Assembly: GCA_938084055.1 (NCBI GenBank)
Contig: CALKDK010000054.1
Coordinates: forward strand, 1 to 64,000
Direction of reading: 5' to 3'
Length of the DNA: 64,000 nt
DNA from: an uncultured Luminiphilus sp.
GTDB taxonomy: Bacteria; Pseudomonadota; Gammaproteobacteria; Pseudomonadales; Halieaceae
How positions within the stretch are numbered: the first letter of the stretch is position 1; every line of letters begins with the position of its first letter. The notes beneath the pieces were generated by a model. The model ran no database searches. It saw only the letters and a program-made list of their open reading frames with translations, and was not told the origin of the DNA. The position numbers were made by a program, and so were the translations under genes. Positions 29,246 to 39,005 of the stretch are shown piece by piece.

Positions 29246-29269
29246 GCTGGGCCTAGTCTCCGGCCCAGC
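29246..29269. other. Perfect 8-bp-stem hairpin at the paaE stop codon
   Basis: GCTGGGCC (29246-29253) and GGCCCAGC (29262-29269) form a perfect stem with an 8-base loop. The paaE stop codon is inside it. There is no T-run on the minus strand afterwards, so it may slow or protect the transcript rather than end it. Confidence 0.55.
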
Positions 29270-30356
29270 GCTGATCGAAGTCAACGTGAACACGATCGCT
29301 GATGGGATGGGCCTGGCAGGTCAATATCATCCCTCGGGCAATTTCCTCTGCCGTCAGTCCGCGCTGGATATCCATTTCAACCTCACCGTCGACCAGCAGG
29401 GCCTTGCAGGTGGAACAGACCCCGCCTTTACAGGCATAGGGTAAATCCATACCCAGGTTTAACCCGGCATCAAGCAGGTTTTCGCCATCGGCAGCGATTT
29501 GCACTTTGCTTTCCCGGCCTTCGTTAACGAGTGTGACCTCACAGACCTTACCCGCAAAAGCTTCCGCCCGGGCATGGTGCCTTGCGACGCGCTCGGCGGC
29601 ATCCGATGCGGAGCTGCCGAATAGCTCATAACTGATCCTGTCTTCTGCAATACCAGTGCTCCGCAGGCCTCGGGACACCTCGGAAATCATGGACTCAGGA
29701 CCGCAGAGAAAGAAGTGATCAAAAGCCGAGAGGTCGAGTAAATGCTTGCCCAGCTCGGCGCCTTTGCGGTTGTCGATGCGGCCATTGAGCACCGGCGCCT
29801 CCTGGGTTTCACGGCTCAGAATGTTGAGCCAGTGCAATCGACACAGGTAGCGGTTTTTGAGGAAGGCCAGCTGCTGTCTGAACATGATGCTGGAGGAGCG
29901 CTGATTGCCATACAGCAGCGTGACACGGCTATCTTCCTCGGCCTCGAGTACCGTTGTAAGCATGGACATTATGGGTGTGATACCCGATCCCGCGGCGATA
30001 AATAGGTAATTCACTGGCCCATCTTGATCCGCCGGCAGTGCAAAGGCACCCTGGGGCGGCATGACGTCAAGGGTCATACCGGGCTGCAGTTGGTCATTGG
30101 CGAAATTGGAGAACAGGCCATTATTGACACGTTTGACGGCCACCTGCAGGCGTCCGGCTGAGGGTGGCAAGCAGAGTGAATAGGAGCGACTCAAGGGGGC
30201 CCCATCGAGGGTGGTACGCAGCGTGAGGTATTGTCCTGGCTGGAATTGGAAGGCTGCACCCAGCGCATCCGGCACGTCGAAGGTGATACAAACCGCATGG
30301 TCGGTTTCAGGCTCCACCGCCGCCACGGTGAGATTATAGAATCCTGAAGTCGTCAT
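29253..30356 (-). CDS. paaE: Phenylacetyl-CoA epoxidase reductase subunit PaaE
   Basis: PaaE passes electrons from NADPH to the PaaABC epoxidase. The 367 residues contain an FAD-binding ferredoxin reductase module (QPGQYLTLR and RSYSLCLPP), an NAD(P) module (FIAAGSGITPIMSM and FFLCGPESM) and a C-terminal plant-type [2Fe-2S] domain with CKGGVCSTC and a last cysteine in LTCQAHP. The ATG at 30356 lies one base after the paaD stop; the longer open frame upstream overlaps paaD and lacks homology. It ends the paa operon. Confidence 0.95.
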   Translation of the reverse strand: MTTSGFYNLTVAAVEPETDHAVCITFDVPDALGAAFQFQPGQYLTLRTTLDGAPLSRSYSLCLPPSAGRLQVAVKRVNNGLFSNFANDQLQPGMTLDVMPPQGAFALPADQDGPVNYLFIAAGSGITPIMSMLTTVLEAEEDSRVTLLYGNQRSSSIMFRQQLAFLKNRYLCRLHWLNILSRETQEAPVLNGRIDNRKGAELGKHLLDLSAFDHFFLCGPESMISEVSRGLRSTGIAEDRISYELFGSSASDAAERVARHHARAEAFAGKVCEVTLVNEGRESKVQIAADGENLLDAGLNLGMDLPYACKGGVCSTCKALLVDGEVEMDIQRGLTAEEIARGMILTCQAHPISDRVHVDFDQRWAGD

Positions 30357-30357
30357 C

Positions 30358-30873
30358 CTACAGGTCCTTGAACACGTCGAAGGGTTCGAGACAGGTTTCG
30401 CAGCGAAAAAGCGCTTTACAGGCGGTGGAGCCAAACTCGCTGATACTGCGGGTCTGAGCGCTGCCACACTGTGGGCAGCTAACTGCGTCGTGCTCAGGTG
30501 CTGCCACACCATACGCTGACATCTTGCGCCGGGCTTCCGGCGTCAGCCACGCGGTCGTCCAGGCCGGCGCCAGACGCGTCTCAACGGTCACATTGTGATA
30601 GCCCGCAGCAGCAAGGGCGACCCGTGCATCCTCTTCCATAATTCCCAATGCGGGACAGCCGATGTAAGTGGGCGTAAAAATAAGGGTGATAGCCTCACCC
30701 TGCTGCTGCACATCCTGGAGCACACCCAGCTCGTAGATTGAGATCACCGGTATTTCGGGATCCATGACATGATCAAGAACCGTCCACAACTCGGCACAGG
30801 GAGAACAGCGCCGACGCTCACGCCGTGCCCACTCCTCTGCCGGTAGCAGCGATATCAGCTTGGCCTCAGACAC
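30358..30873 (-). CDS. paaD: Phenylacetyl-CoA epoxidase assembly protein PaaD
   Basis: PaaD is a DUF59/MIP18-type protein needed for a functional epoxidase, probably in iron-sulfur delivery. The 171 residues contain the DUF59 core DPEIPVISIYELGVLQ and PTYIGCPALG, and a C-terminal zinc-ribbon-like part with CPQCGS and CETC. The start codon is GTG. It sits between paaC and paaE with gaps of 12 bases and one base. Confidence 0.93.
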   Translation of the reverse strand: MSEAKLISLLPAEEWARRERRRCSPCAELWTVLDHVMDPEIPVISIYELGVLQDVQQQGEAITLIFTPTYIGCPALGIMEEDARVALAAAGYHNVTVETRLAPAWTTAWLTPEARRKMSAYGVAAPEHDAVSCPQCGSAQTRSISEFGSTACKALFRCETCLEPFDVFKDL

Positions 30874-30885
30874 GGGGTAGGACGC

Positions 30886-31644
30886 TCACCATTGCAACCC
30901 CGGATAGGCGCGCTGCATAAATTGAAGTTCGGCGAGCAAAAACCCGAGATCATCCGTATGGATGCCGCGCCGCCCCCCGGAAACATCAGCCGTCGCTGTG
31001 GGTGGTGTCAGGGTTGCAGCGCGCAGGGTCTCGGACACAGTCTCGATCCAGCAACGTCGCAATTCGGCGGTATCAACCGCGACCCCCAGCGCTACGAGTT
31101 CATCGATCAATTGATCGGTCTCAAACATTTCTCCGGTGTAGATCCAGAGCTCATCGAGGGCTTGCTGGCAGCGACGGTGGCTTTCTTCGGTCCCGTCACC
31201 CAGCCTGACTATCCAGTCCCGGCTGCGGCGTAAATGGTATCGACTTTCCTTGACGGCCTTGGCTCCGATAGCAGCGAGCCGCGAATCGGCGCTGCCCGCC
31301 AACGCTTCGGTAAACGGCAGTGAGAACGCATCGTAGAGAAACTGGCGGCACAGGGTAAAAGCAAAATCACCCCGAGGAAGCTCGCACAGCAGTAAATTGG
31401 TGAACTCCCTGACGTCACGCGTGTACGCAAAGGTGTCTTCGGTGACACCTCCACCGACGCGTTCGGCGGCATACTGGTAAAACAAACGCGCCCTACCGAT
31501 AAAATCGAGTGCCACATTGCCCAGGGCAATGTCCTCCTCCAAAAAAGGGGCGCGGCTCATCCACTCCGATAGGCGATGCCCGAGTATCAATGCGTCGTCA
31601 CCCAGTCGGAGCGCATAGCGCGTCACCGGATCGTCAGATTTCAC
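30886..31644 (-). CDS. paaC: Phenylacetyl-CoA epoxidase structural subunit PaaC
   Basis: PaaC is the non-catalytic ferritin-like partner of PaaA in the 1,2-phenylacetyl-CoA epoxidase. The 252 residues include DALILGHRLSEWMSRAPFLE, DIALGNVALDFIGRARLFY and KESRYHLRRSRDWIVRLGDG, all familiar from PaaC. The GTG start overlaps the paaB stop as GTGA, indicating coupled translation. Confidence 0.94.
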   Translation of the reverse strand: MKSDDPVTRYALRLGDDALILGHRLSEWMSRAPFLEEDIALGNVALDFIGRARLFYQYAAERVGGGVTEDTFAYTRDVREFTNLLLCELPRGDFAFTLCRQFLYDAFSLPFTEALAGSADSRLAAIGAKAVKESRYHLRRSRDWIVRLGDGTEESHRRCQQALDELWIYTGEMFETDQLIDELVALGVAVDTAELRRCWIETVSETLRAATLTPPTATADVSGGRRGIHTDDLGFLLAELQFMQRAYPGLQW

Positions 31645-31925
31645 AGGCTATCAACCCCCTCGGGTAGCGCGTACATAGCCGCGTGTCGGTAGGGTTTGTC
31701 GTCCAGTGGATCGTAGAAGCTTTCACAATCGGATTCCTGCGAAGCGGTGATATCCCGGGACGCCACTACCCAGATACTGACACCCTCGCCCCGTCGGGTG
31801 TACACATCACGGGCGTACTCCAGGGCCTGGATCGCATCGTCTGCATGCAGGCTGCCTACGTGTTTGTGATCGAGGCCCCGACGGGAGCGAATGAAAACCT
31901 CGTACAGTTGCATTTGATCAGCCAT
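31641..31925 (-). CDS. paaB: Phenylacetyl-CoA epoxidase subunit PaaB
   Basis: PaaB is a small structural subunit linking PaaAC units. The 94-residue protein has the expected start LYEVFIRSRRGLDHKHVGSL followed by HADDAIQALEYARDVYTRRGE and the tail FYDPLDDKPYRH. It begins nine bases after paaA and overlaps paaC. Confidence 0.95.
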   Translation of the reverse strand: MADQMQLYEVFIRSRRGLDHKHVGSLHADDAIQALEYARDVYTRRGEGVSIWVVASRDITASQESDCESFYDPLDDKPYRHAAMYALPEGVDSL

Positions 31926-31934
31926 GGCAATTCC

Positions 31935-32891
31935 TCAGGCCACGTCTTCATTGCTGAGACGCTGCTTGGCTTCGTGGACGGCCATCGCCTCGCGCACCCA
32001 GGCACCCTCTCGATGTGCGCGTTTGTGGTGCGCCAGTCGCTGCCGGTTGCAGGGGCCATTTCCCGAGATAACGCGTTCAAATTCTTCCCAGTCGATCGCA
32101 CCAAAATCATAGTGACCTCGAGCATCATCCCACTGCAGATCAGGGTCGGGGACTACCAGACCAATCGCCTCGGCCTGCTGAACCGCCTGGTCAACAAACT
32201 GCTGGCGCAGGTCGTCGTTACTGCGACGTTTGATTTTCCATTTCATAGACTGGGCCGAGTGGGCCGACTCACCATCATGGGGACCAAACATCATCAGGGA
32301 CGGCCACCACCAGCGGTCGAGTGCATCCTGTGCCATATCACGCTGCACCTGGGAACCGTTCATTAACGTCATCATGATGTTGTAGCCCTGACGCTGGTGA
32401 AAGCTCTCCTCTTTGCAGATGCGCACCATTGCGCGGGCATAGGGGCCATAGGATGTGTTCTGCAGCGACACCTGATTGACGATGGCTGCACTGTCGACGA
32501 GCCAACCTATCGCACCGATATCTGCCCAGGTCAGGGAAGGATAGTTAAAAATTGAGGCATATTTGCTGGCCCCGGTGTGCAGCCTGTCGATGAGTTCCTC
32601 CCGGGTTATCCCAAGCGTCTCAGTTGCGGCGTAGAGGTATAGGCCGTGTCCCGCCTCGTCTTGTACCTTGGCCATCAGGATAGCCTTGCGTTCGAGCGAC
32701 GGCGCCCGTGTAATCCAATTGCCCTCGGGCTGCTCACCGATTACCTCGGAATGTGCATGCTGGGAGATCTGGCGAATGAGGTTCTGTCGATATTTTTCCG
32801 GCATCCAGTCCTTGGGCTCGATCTTCTCCTCAGCATCTATCCGTGCCTGGAACGTTTGTTCACCGGGTACCAGGGCAACACGCTTATCCAT
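31935..32891 (-). CDS. paaA: Phenylacetyl-CoA epoxidase catalytic subunit PaaA
   Basis: PaaA holds the diiron centre that epoxidises the ring of phenylacetyl-CoA with oxygen. The family text [20 protein letters not shown] is followed by [14 protein letters not shown] and [12 protein letters not shown], which contain the Glu and His metal ligands. The segment [16 protein letters not shown] is close to the C-terminus. The product is 318 residues from 32891; an ATG nine bases upstream is also possible. It lies 24 bases after paaJ and begins the paaABCDE portion of the operon. Confidence 0.95.
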   Translation of the reverse strand: MDKRVALVPGEQTFQARIDAEEKIEPKDWMPEKYRQNLIRQISQHAHSEVIGEQPEGNWITRAPSLERKAILMAKVQDEAGHGLYLYAATETLGITREELIDRLHTGASKYASIFNYPSLTWADIGAIGWLVDSAAIVNQVSLQNTSYGPYARAMVRICKEESFHQRQGYNIMMTLMNGSQVQRDMAQDALDRWWWPSLMMFGPHDGESAHSAQSMKWKIKRRSNDDLRQQFVDQAVQQAEAIGLVVPDPDLQWDDARGHYDFGAIDWEEFERVISGNGPCNRQRLAHHKRAHREGAWVREAMAVHEAKQRLSNEDVA

Positions 32892-32915
32892 AATCCACAT
32901 CCACTTATCAAGGCT

Positions 32916-34121
32916 TTAAATTCGTTCCAAAATCAGGGCAATCCCCTGTCCAACACCAATACACATAGTGCACAGGGCGTAGCGCCCCTTGCGACGTTGC
33001 AGTTCATAAACCGCCGTGGTCACGAGTCGGGCCCCGCTCATACCCAGTGGATGGCCAAGTGCAATCGCGCCACCGTTGGGATTGACGTGCTCCGCGTCGT
33101 CGGGCAGTCCCAGTGAACGTGTCACTGCCAGCGCCTGAGCCGCGAAGGCCTCATTGAGTTCAATAACGTCCATATCAGCAAGGGACAGTCCGGTGACGGA
33201 CAGTACCTTGAGACTGGCTTCATAGGGTCCATGGCCCATAATTCGAGGCTCAAGACCCGACGTGGCCATACCCAGGACCCTGGCCATCGGTGTCAGGTTA
33301 GCCGCGCTTACTCCGGCCTCTGACGCCAACAGTAAGGCACAGGCGCCGTCATTCACACTCGAGGCGTTGCCCGCAGTGACACTACCCCCATCGCGAAACG
33401 GTGCCGGCAACTTGCCCAGGCGCTCCATGGAAGTCTCCCTGCGTGGACCCTCATCGAGAATGACTGGGACCGGTTCACCCCTGCGCTGCGGCACCCGAAC
33501 TTCTGTAACCTCTTCTGCCAGGCGCCCGGCATCCTGCGCCGCCACGGCGCGCTGGTGGGAGCGCAGGGCAAACGCATCCTGGTCTGCCCTCGCTATGGCA
33601 AACTGTGCCACGAGATTCTCAGCCGTTTCAGGCATGGAATCCGTCCCCCAGCGCTTTTGAAACCGAGGATTTATAAAACGCCAACCTATGGTCGTGTCGT
33701 AGCTCTGGACATTGCGATCGAACGCTGAATTGCCCTTGCCCATAACGAAGGGGGCACGGCTCATGGACTCCACACCACCGGCGAAGGCCAGGTTGATTTC
33801 GCCGCTCTTGATTGCCCGGGCCGCTGACCCTACCGCATCCATACCCGAGCCGCACAAACGGTTCAGGGTGACCGCCGGGACGGTTTCGGGCAAGCCGGCC
33901 AGCAGCGCGCTCATCCGAGCAACATTACGATTGTCCTCCCCGGCCTGATTGGCACAACCCAGCCAGATATCGTCGATCGCCGACCAGTCCATTTGCGGAT
34001 GCCTGGCCATCAGTGCCGCCAGGGGCACGGCTCCCAGGTCATCTGGACGCACGGTCGACAAGCCTCCCGCGTAGCGACCTATGGGCGTGCGCACGGCATC
34101 GCAGATAAACGCATCAGACAC
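32916..34121 (-). CDS. paaJ: 3-oxoadipyl-CoA/3-oxo-5,6-dehydrosuberyl-CoA thiolase PaaJ
   Basis: This thiolase of 401 residues performs the two thiolytic cleavages of the phenylacetate pathway, releasing acetyl-CoA and succinyl-CoA. The nucleophile is C90 in [11 protein letters not shown]. The histidine of [16 protein letters not shown] and the cysteine of [10 protein letters not shown] complete the site. The start [17 protein letters not shown] is like PaaJ/PcaF. The paaI gene overlaps its start by eight bases. A role in beta-ketoadipate degradation by the same enzyme is possible. Confidence 0.93.
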   Translation of the reverse strand: MSDAFICDAVRTPIGRYAGGLSTVRPDDLGAVPLAALMARHPQMDWSAIDDIWLGCANQAGEDNRNVARMSALLAGLPETVPAVTLNRLCGSGMDAVGSAARAIKSGEINLAFAGGVESMSRAPFVMGKGNSAFDRNVQSYDTTIGWRFINPRFQKRWGTDSMPETAENLVAQFAIARADQDAFALRSHQRAVAAQDAGRLAEEVTEVRVPQRRGEPVPVILDEGPRRETSMERLGKLPAPFRDGGSVTAGNASSVNDGACALLLASEAGVSAANLTPMARVLGMATSGLEPRIMGHGPYEASLKVLSVTGLSLADMDVIELNEAFAAQALAVTRSLGLPDDAEHVNPNGGAIALGHPLGMSGARLVTTAVYELQRRKGRYALCTMCIGVGQGIALILERI

Positions 34122-34560
34122 TGACAGCCTCCTCTACAAGCGCGCCACCAACAGTGACCGAGTTACCCCGGAAGCGGGCAATGCACTTTCCTGCCTCATC
34201 ATCCACAGCCACGTCGTACACCCCCGATCGTCCACCCTGATGGATAACCCTGGCAGACGCGACCAGCCGGTCATGGAGCTTTGCCGGTCGCAAAAAGTCG
34301 ATCCGCGCGCCGGCCGCGACAGTCACCAGATTGCGACTGTTGCAGGCATAGGCAAAGGCACTGTCCGCAAGGGTGAAAATATAGCCGCCGTGACAAATGC
34401 CGTGACCGTTGACCATGTTCTCCTGCACCGTCATGGCCATCTCAGCGCAACCCAGATCAACCGACATCAGCTCCATACCCAGTGCCTGGCAGGCCCGGTC
34501 ATCGCGCCACATGGCAGCGGCCGCGGCTGTCGCTACCGCTGCTGCAGTTTTGCCTGTCAT
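34114..34560 (-). CDS. paaI: Hydroxyphenylacetyl-CoA thioesterase PaaI
   Basis: This 148-residue hotdog-fold thioesterase has the PaaI motif VNGHGICHGGYIFTLADSAF at about 50-69. It rescues CoA from dead-end thioesters formed when the epoxide ring closes abnormally. It overlaps paaG by four bases at its start and paaJ by eight at its end. The alanine-rich N-terminus up to residue 16 is not conserved. Confidence 0.93.
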   Translation of the reverse strand: MTGKTAAAVATAAAAAMWRDDRACQALGMELMSVDLGCAEMAMTVQENMVNGHGICHGGYIFTLADSAFAYACNSRNLVTVAAGARIDFLRPAKLHDRLVASARVIHQGGRSGVYDVAVDDEAGKCIARFRGNSVTVGGALVEEAVSV

Positions 34561-35345
34561 CGCCCTGTGTACTCCGGCTTGCGTTTCTCCAGAAATGCCT
34601 TGACACCCTCAGCGTAGTCGTCGGTGAAACCCGCGGCGCGCATTAACCCCTTTTCCACCTCGAGCTGATCCTGCAGACTGTTGGTCATCGACGCAGAAAA
34701 AGCCTGTTTCGTGTAGGCAAAGCCCCGGGTAGGCTGCGTTGCCAGATGCTCCGCCAAAGGCATCACGGTCGCCATCAGGTCGGCGTCATCAACCACCTCC
34801 CATATCAGGCCCCACTCCCTGGCCTGCTCAGCAGTGATCTTGGGCATGAGCATCGCCATGCCCTTTGCCCGGGCCATCCCCACCAGTCGGGGCAGGTGCC
34901 AGGTTCCCCCGGAATCAGGTATCAACCCAAGCATGGCGAAGGACTCGACAAACTTTGCCGAGCGGGCAGCGAATACCAGATCGCAGGCCAGCGCGATATT
35001 GGCACCGGCGCCCGCTGCCACGCCATTGACAGCGCAGATGACGGGCTTTTCCATTTCCGTAATCCTGCGAATCAACGGGTTGTAGAAGCGCTCCACGGAG
35101 TCACCAAGATCCACGCGCTGTCCCGGAGCCACATTGCGGTCATTGAGGTCCTGTCCCGCACAGAAGCCCCGGCCTGCACCGGTGATGACGACGGCGCGAA
35201 TCGTCGTATCATCCGCCGCCTCTGTGAGGACCTCGGCCACCTCGGCATGCATCGCCGCGGTGAAACTGTTCAGGCTGTCAGGCCGGTTGAGCGTCAGGCA
35301 GGCCACCCCCTTGGCAACCGAATACAGAATAGATTCGTAGGCCAT
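34557..35345 (-). CDS. paaG: Ring-1,2-epoxyphenylacetyl-CoA isomerase PaaG
   Basis: PaaG converts the ring epoxide to the seven-membered oxepin-CoA and acts again later as a double-bond isomerase. The 262 residues show the crotonase fold: RPDSLNSF, GAGRGFCAGQDLNDRNV, VNGVAAGAGANIALACDLV and LGLIPDSGGTWHLPR with the catalytic aspartate. Similarity to E. coli PaaG, including GFCAGQDLNDRNV, distinguishes it from PaaF. It starts three bases after paaZ ends. Confidence 0.94.
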   Translation of the reverse strand: MAYESILYSVAKGVACLTLNRPDSLNSFTAAMHAEVAEVLTEAADDTTIRAVVITGAGRGFCAGQDLNDRNVAPGQRVDLGDSVERFYNPLIRRITEMEKPVICAVNGVAAGAGANIALACDLVFAARSAKFVESFAMLGLIPDSGGTWHLPRLVGMARAKGMAMLMPKITAEQAREWGLIWEVVDDADLMATVMPLAEHLATQPTRGFAYTKQAFSASMTNSLQDQLEVEKGLMRAAGFTDDYAEGVKAFLEKRKPEYTGR

Positions 35346-35348
35346 GGC

Positions 35349-37391
35349 TCAGTGCTCCCGTCGCTCGACCAGAGTCAATATGTCGTACAGCGCCACCAGG
35401 CCCTGGTCCTGATTGCTCACCTCTACGGCCCAGACCACCACACCATTGGGCTTCTCATCCCCCCGAGGGGCTTTTTTGATTTTGCGCTTGACGGTCAATT
35501 TGCATTGAATAGTGGTGCCTGCGGGAACGGGTTCGACAAAGCGCAGGTTTTCCAGCCCGTAGTTTGCGATAACCGGCCCGGGTGCCGGATGCACAAACAT
35601 GCCCGCGGCCGCTGAAATAATAAAATACCCGTGCGCCACCCGCTGACCAAAAAAAGAGTCCTTCGCCGCTATCTCATCAAAGTGTGCATAAAAATGATCG
35701 CCACTGACACAACCGAAGTTGACAATATCCGCCTCGGTGACCGTGCGCCTGTGGGTCACCAGGGTTTCCCCAATCTTCAAATCCTCAAAGTGCTTCATGA
35801 AGGGATGTACGGCGTCGTGACTCTCCACCGCACCGGGGTGATACTCATTGGTAATCGCCATCAGGGTGGTGGGAGAGCCTTGCAAGGCCGTGCGCTGCAT
35901 GTAGTGCTTGATGGCGCGGGCACCCCCCAATTCCTCGCCACCCCCAGCCCGTCCGGGCCCACCATGGATGAGGTTTGCCAGGGGCGATCCGTGCCCCGTT
36001 GATTCCCCGGCACAGTCGCGATTGATGATCAACATCCGCCCATGCCAGGGCGCGCAACCCAAAATAATCTCCCTGGCCTCGCTGTCATCGCGGGTAAAAA
36101 CCGACCCCACGAGGGACCCCTTGCCCCGGCGGGCCAGTGTCACGGCATCCTCGAGGGACGCGTAGGGCATGACCGTGGCCACCGGACCAAAGGCTTCCAC
36201 TGAATGCACCTTCTCAGCAGTCATTGGCTCATCACACCGCAGTAACGTGGCGGGGAAAAATGCACCTGCGTTGGCTTCCAGTCCCTCCAGAACCATGTCC
36301 TCACCCCCGCCCGCAACAACCCTTGCCTCGGTACTGAGTTCTGCCACGCTGGCCCTGACATCGTCGGCCTGTTCCGCACTCACAAGAGCCCCCAGTCGAA
36401 CCTGCTCCAGCGCTGGATCTCCCGGCGTGACCTTGGCGAGGCGCTCCCCGAGCGCACCCACCACGGTGTCGATCACGCGGTCCGGCACAATGACCCTCCG
36501 TATAGCGGTGCACTTCTGACCGGCCTTGGAGGTCATTTCACGGGCTACCTCCTTGATGAAAAGACTGAACTCTTCGTCTGAGGGCTGGACTGATTGCCCG
36601 AGGATTGCGCAGTTCAGGGAGTCCGCTTCCATGGTAAATGGAATGCTGTTGGCAACAAGGTTGGGATGATTGCGTAACGTGCGGCCTGTGGCGGCAGATC
36701 CTGTAAAAGTCACCACATCCTGCTCATCGAGGTGATCGAGCAGGTCCCCGGTGCCACCGCAGATTAGCTGCACGGCACCCTCGGGAAGGGCTCCCAGTTT
36801 GATCATTTCCGTCACCACCGCATGGGTCAGGTAGGCAGTCGCCGTGGCGGGCTTGATGATCACCGGCATACCCGCAGCAATGCTGGGTGCAACCTTTTCC
36901 AACATGCCCCAGACAGGAAAATTATAGGCGTTGATGTGCACCGCGACTCCCACCTTGGGCGTCAGGATATGCCGACCGACAAACGTACCGTTACGGGACA
37001 GCCGTTCCATATCCCCCTCAACGAGGAGTACATCATTTGGAAACTCCCGGGTGACAAGGCTTGCGTAGCTGAACACGGTACCGATACCGCCCTCGATGTC
37101 TGGCCAGGCGTCGGCTCGGGTGGTACCGGTCTTGAAGGACAGTGTGTAAAACGCCTCCTTGCAGGCCATGAGATGCTTTGCGGTGGCCTTCAGCGCTGCG
37201 GCGCGATCATGGAAAGTCATGGCCCGGAGCGCCTTGCCGCCCACCTGACGCGCGTGCATAACAGCGGCCCGCATATCAAGACCGCCGCTGCTCACTTCGC
37301 AGACGGGTTGTCCGTGGACGGCATCAAGCACCGTACGGCCCGGCGTATCGCCCTCAACCCAGTGGCCGGCGATATAACTGGTGAGTTTCAC
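35349..37391 (-). CDS. paaZ: Bifunctional oxepin-CoA hydrolase/aldehyde dehydrogenase PaaZ
   Basis: PaaZ opens oxepin-CoA with its C-terminal MaoC-like hydratase domain and oxidises the resulting aldehyde with its N-terminal dehydrogenase domain. The 680-residue length equals that of E. coli PaaZ (681). The dehydrogenase part has [14 protein letters not shown] and the active cysteine in [13 protein letters not shown]. The hydratase part has [15 protein letters not shown] with the Asp/His pair. The GTG start at 37391 is preceded by GGAGAGGG and aligns with E. coli, so the longer open frame is not used. It is the first gene of the nine-gene paa operon. Confidence 0.95.
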   Translation of the reverse strand: MKLTSYIAGHWVEGDTPGRTVLDAVHGQPVCEVSSGGLDMRAAVMHARQVGGKALRAMTFHDRAAALKATAKHLMACKEAFYTLSFKTGTTRADAWPDIEGGIGTVFSYASLVTREFPNDVLLVEGDMERLSRNGTFVGRHILTPKVGVAVHINAYNFPVWGMLEKVAPSIAAGMPVIIKPATATAYLTHAVVTEMIKLGALPEGAVQLICGGTGDLLDHLDEQDVVTFTGSAATGRTLRNHPNLVANSIPFTMEADSLNCAILGQSVQPSDEEFSLFIKEVAREMTSKAGQKCTAIRRVIVPDRVIDTVVGALGERLAKVTPGDPALEQVRLGALVSAEQADDVRASVAELSTEARVVAGGGEDMVLEGLEANAGAFFPATLLRCDEPMTAEKVHSVEAFGPVATVMPYASLEDAVTLARRGKGSLVGSVFTRDDSEAREIILGCAPWHGRMLIINRDCAGESTGHGSPLANLIHGGPGRAGGGEELGGARAIKHYMQRTALQGSPTTLMAITNEYHPGAVESHDAVHPFMKHFEDLKIGETLVTHRRTVTEADIVNFGCVSGDHFYAHFDEIAAKDSFFGQRVAHGYFIISAAAGMFVHPAPGPVIANYGLENLRFVEPVPAGTTIQCKLTVKRKIKKAPRGDEKPNGVVVWAVEVSNQDQGLVALYDILTLVERREH

Positions 37392-37560
37392 GGATGCCCT
37401 CTCCCTACCACACTGCAAAGCACAATATGATACACAAATAACAAAAAAACAAAAGTTAATGTAATATTTTCAGCGTCACCCCCCAAACGCTATCCTACCG
37501 GGCACACGCTCTCCCCCCGGGAGTGCGCCGCCAAATAGATAACAATCAAGAGGTAACAAC
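37392..37560. promoter_or_regulatory. Divergent promoter region paaZ/amidase
   Basis: This AT-rich stretch separates the paa operon from a divergent amidase. Read toward paaZ, TTGTTT and CATATT are spaced by 17 bases as possible -35 and -10 boxes. The sequence TGATACACAAA (37428-37438) overlaps the proposed -10 box and resembles TGATACAAAA near paaX. A repressor site overlapping -10 would suit PaaX. Toward the amidase, AAGAGGT is a ribosome-binding site before the GTG start. Confidence 0.4.
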
Positions 37561-39003
37561 GTGCGCATCAAGACCCATGGAAAACTATCGCGATCGCCCT
37601 TCGTCATTACCACGCTCCTCATACCGCTTTTGACGGCCTGTAGCCTGGACGACTCCCAGAACAATGAAGGCGCAGTAACCGAGTACCCGCTGGACGTCGC
37701 CACCACACGCCTGCACCAGACACCTGGGCGAACCAACAGCTCGACACACGCGGCATTTATCACTGAAATGCGCGTCGAACCCACGGGGCAGGGCCCGCTC
37801 AGCGGTTTAACGCTGGGCATTAAAGACAACATTCATGTCGCCGGTATGCCCAATACCGCGGGCACGGCGGCCCTCGATGGTTTCGTACCCACCGCCGACG
37901 CGCCCCTCATCCAGCGTCTCCGCGCTGCGGGCGCGGTGGTGGCGGGAAAAAATAACCTCCACGAGCTGGCTTACGGCATTACCAGCGCCAATGCTGCCTA
38001 CGGTACGGTGCGCAACGCCGTGGACCCCACGCTGATAGCGGGAGGCAGCAGCGGCGGCACGGCGGTGGCGGTGGCACTGGGTCTGGTCGATGCCGGCATC
38101 GGAACTGATACCGGCGGATCGGTACGAATACCTGCAGCCCTCAACGGTATTGTGGGCTTTCGACCTTCCACCGGCCGCTACCCAAACGGCGGCATGACAC
38201 TCATTTCATCAACGAGGGATACCGCAGGACCACTAACAACAGCCGTCGCTGACGCGGCACTGCTCGACGCCGTGCTCGCAGGAGAGGCTGTGACACCATT
38301 ACCCACGGTGAATTTAACCGGCCTGCGCCTGGGGGTACCACGTGATTATTTCTATACTGGCTTGAGTCCCCATGTTGAAAACTCGATGACCGCGACGCTG
38401 CAGGCGCTGGCCGCTGCGGGGGTACAGTTGGTTGAGGCCAGCATAGCGGACGTCGGCGCACTCAACGGCGCGACCGGGTTCCCAGTAGCCCTGTACGAGA
38501 CCCAGCAACTGCTCCCCAGGTACCTTGCCAAACATCGGCCCGGCCTCGAAATCGACGACTTTGTCGCTGCCATCATGAGCCCAGATGTGCGGGCGGTGGT
38601 GGGCGATGCGCTGTCTGGTGCCATTGACAAGGCCACCTATGACGCCGCCGTTTCCGAGTATCGCCCCAAATTACAGGCCACCTACAGCGACTACTTTACA
38701 GCGCACAATGTGGCTGCGATTATTTTTCCCACAACGCCGGTGGAGGCCCGACCCATTGCCACCAGTCTGGAGACACTGACCATGGCGGGGCAGGAGCTTC
38801 CGACCTTCTCGACCTACATCCGCAATACGGACCCGGGCTCGAATGCCGGCATACCCGGCATCAGCCTGCCGGCCCTGATACCGTCCGGCACACTTCCCGT
38901 CGGCCTGGAGCTCGATGGACCCCGTGGGAGTGACCGGCAACTCCTGGCCATAGCGCTGGCTATCGAGTCATACCTGGCCGAAGTCCGCAGCGCCTACGAG
39001 TGA
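37561..39003 (+). CDS. Lipoprotein amidase, indoleacetamide/mandelamide hydrolase-like
   Basis: This amidase signature protein of 480 residues starts with a lipoprotein signal whose lipobox ends at C27 (LLTAC), so it should be membrane-anchored outside the cytoplasm. Catalytic elements are K88 (LGIKDN), the [10 protein letters not shown] loop at 161-170 and nucleophile S187 ([11 protein letters not shown]). The late segment [12 protein letters not shown] and the ending [18 protein letters not shown] resemble indoleacetamide and mandelamide hydrolases, which release arylacetic acids. It is divergent from paaZ and its stop overlaps a GTG of the hydroxylase gene, so it may supply an aromatic acid to that enzyme. 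Confidence 0.85.
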   Translation: MRIKTHGKLSRSPFVITTLLIPLLTACSLDDSQNNEGAVTEYPLDVATTRLHQTPGRTNSSTHAAFITEMRVEPTGQGPLSGLTLGIKDNIHVAGMPNTAGTAALDGFVPTADAPLIQRLRAAGAVVAGKNNLHELAYGITSANAAYGTVRNAVDPTLIAGGSSGGTAVAVALGLVDAGIGTDTGGSVRIPAALNGIVGFRPSTGRYPNGGMTLISSTRDTAGPLTTAVADAALLDAVLAGEAVTPLPTVNLTGLRLGVPRDYFYTGLSPHVENSMTATLQALAAAGVQLVEASIADVGALNGATGFPVALYETQQLLPRYLAKHRPGLEIDDFVAAIMSPDVRAVVGDALSGAIDKATYDAAVSEYRPKLQATYSDYFTAHNVAAIIFPTTPVEARPIATSLETLTMAGQELPTFSTYIRNTDPGSNAGIPGISLPALIPSGTLPVGLELDGPRGSDRQLLAIALAIESYLAEVRSAYE

Positions 39004-39005
39004 GC

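Noticed and set aside
29246-29269. Hairpin at the paaE stop as an intrinsic terminator
   Set aside because: The stem is perfect but no T-run follows on the minus strand, so termination is not supported.
31683-32366. A 227-codon plus-strand open frame across paaA and paaB
   Set aside because: It is fully antisense to two well-recognised paa genes.
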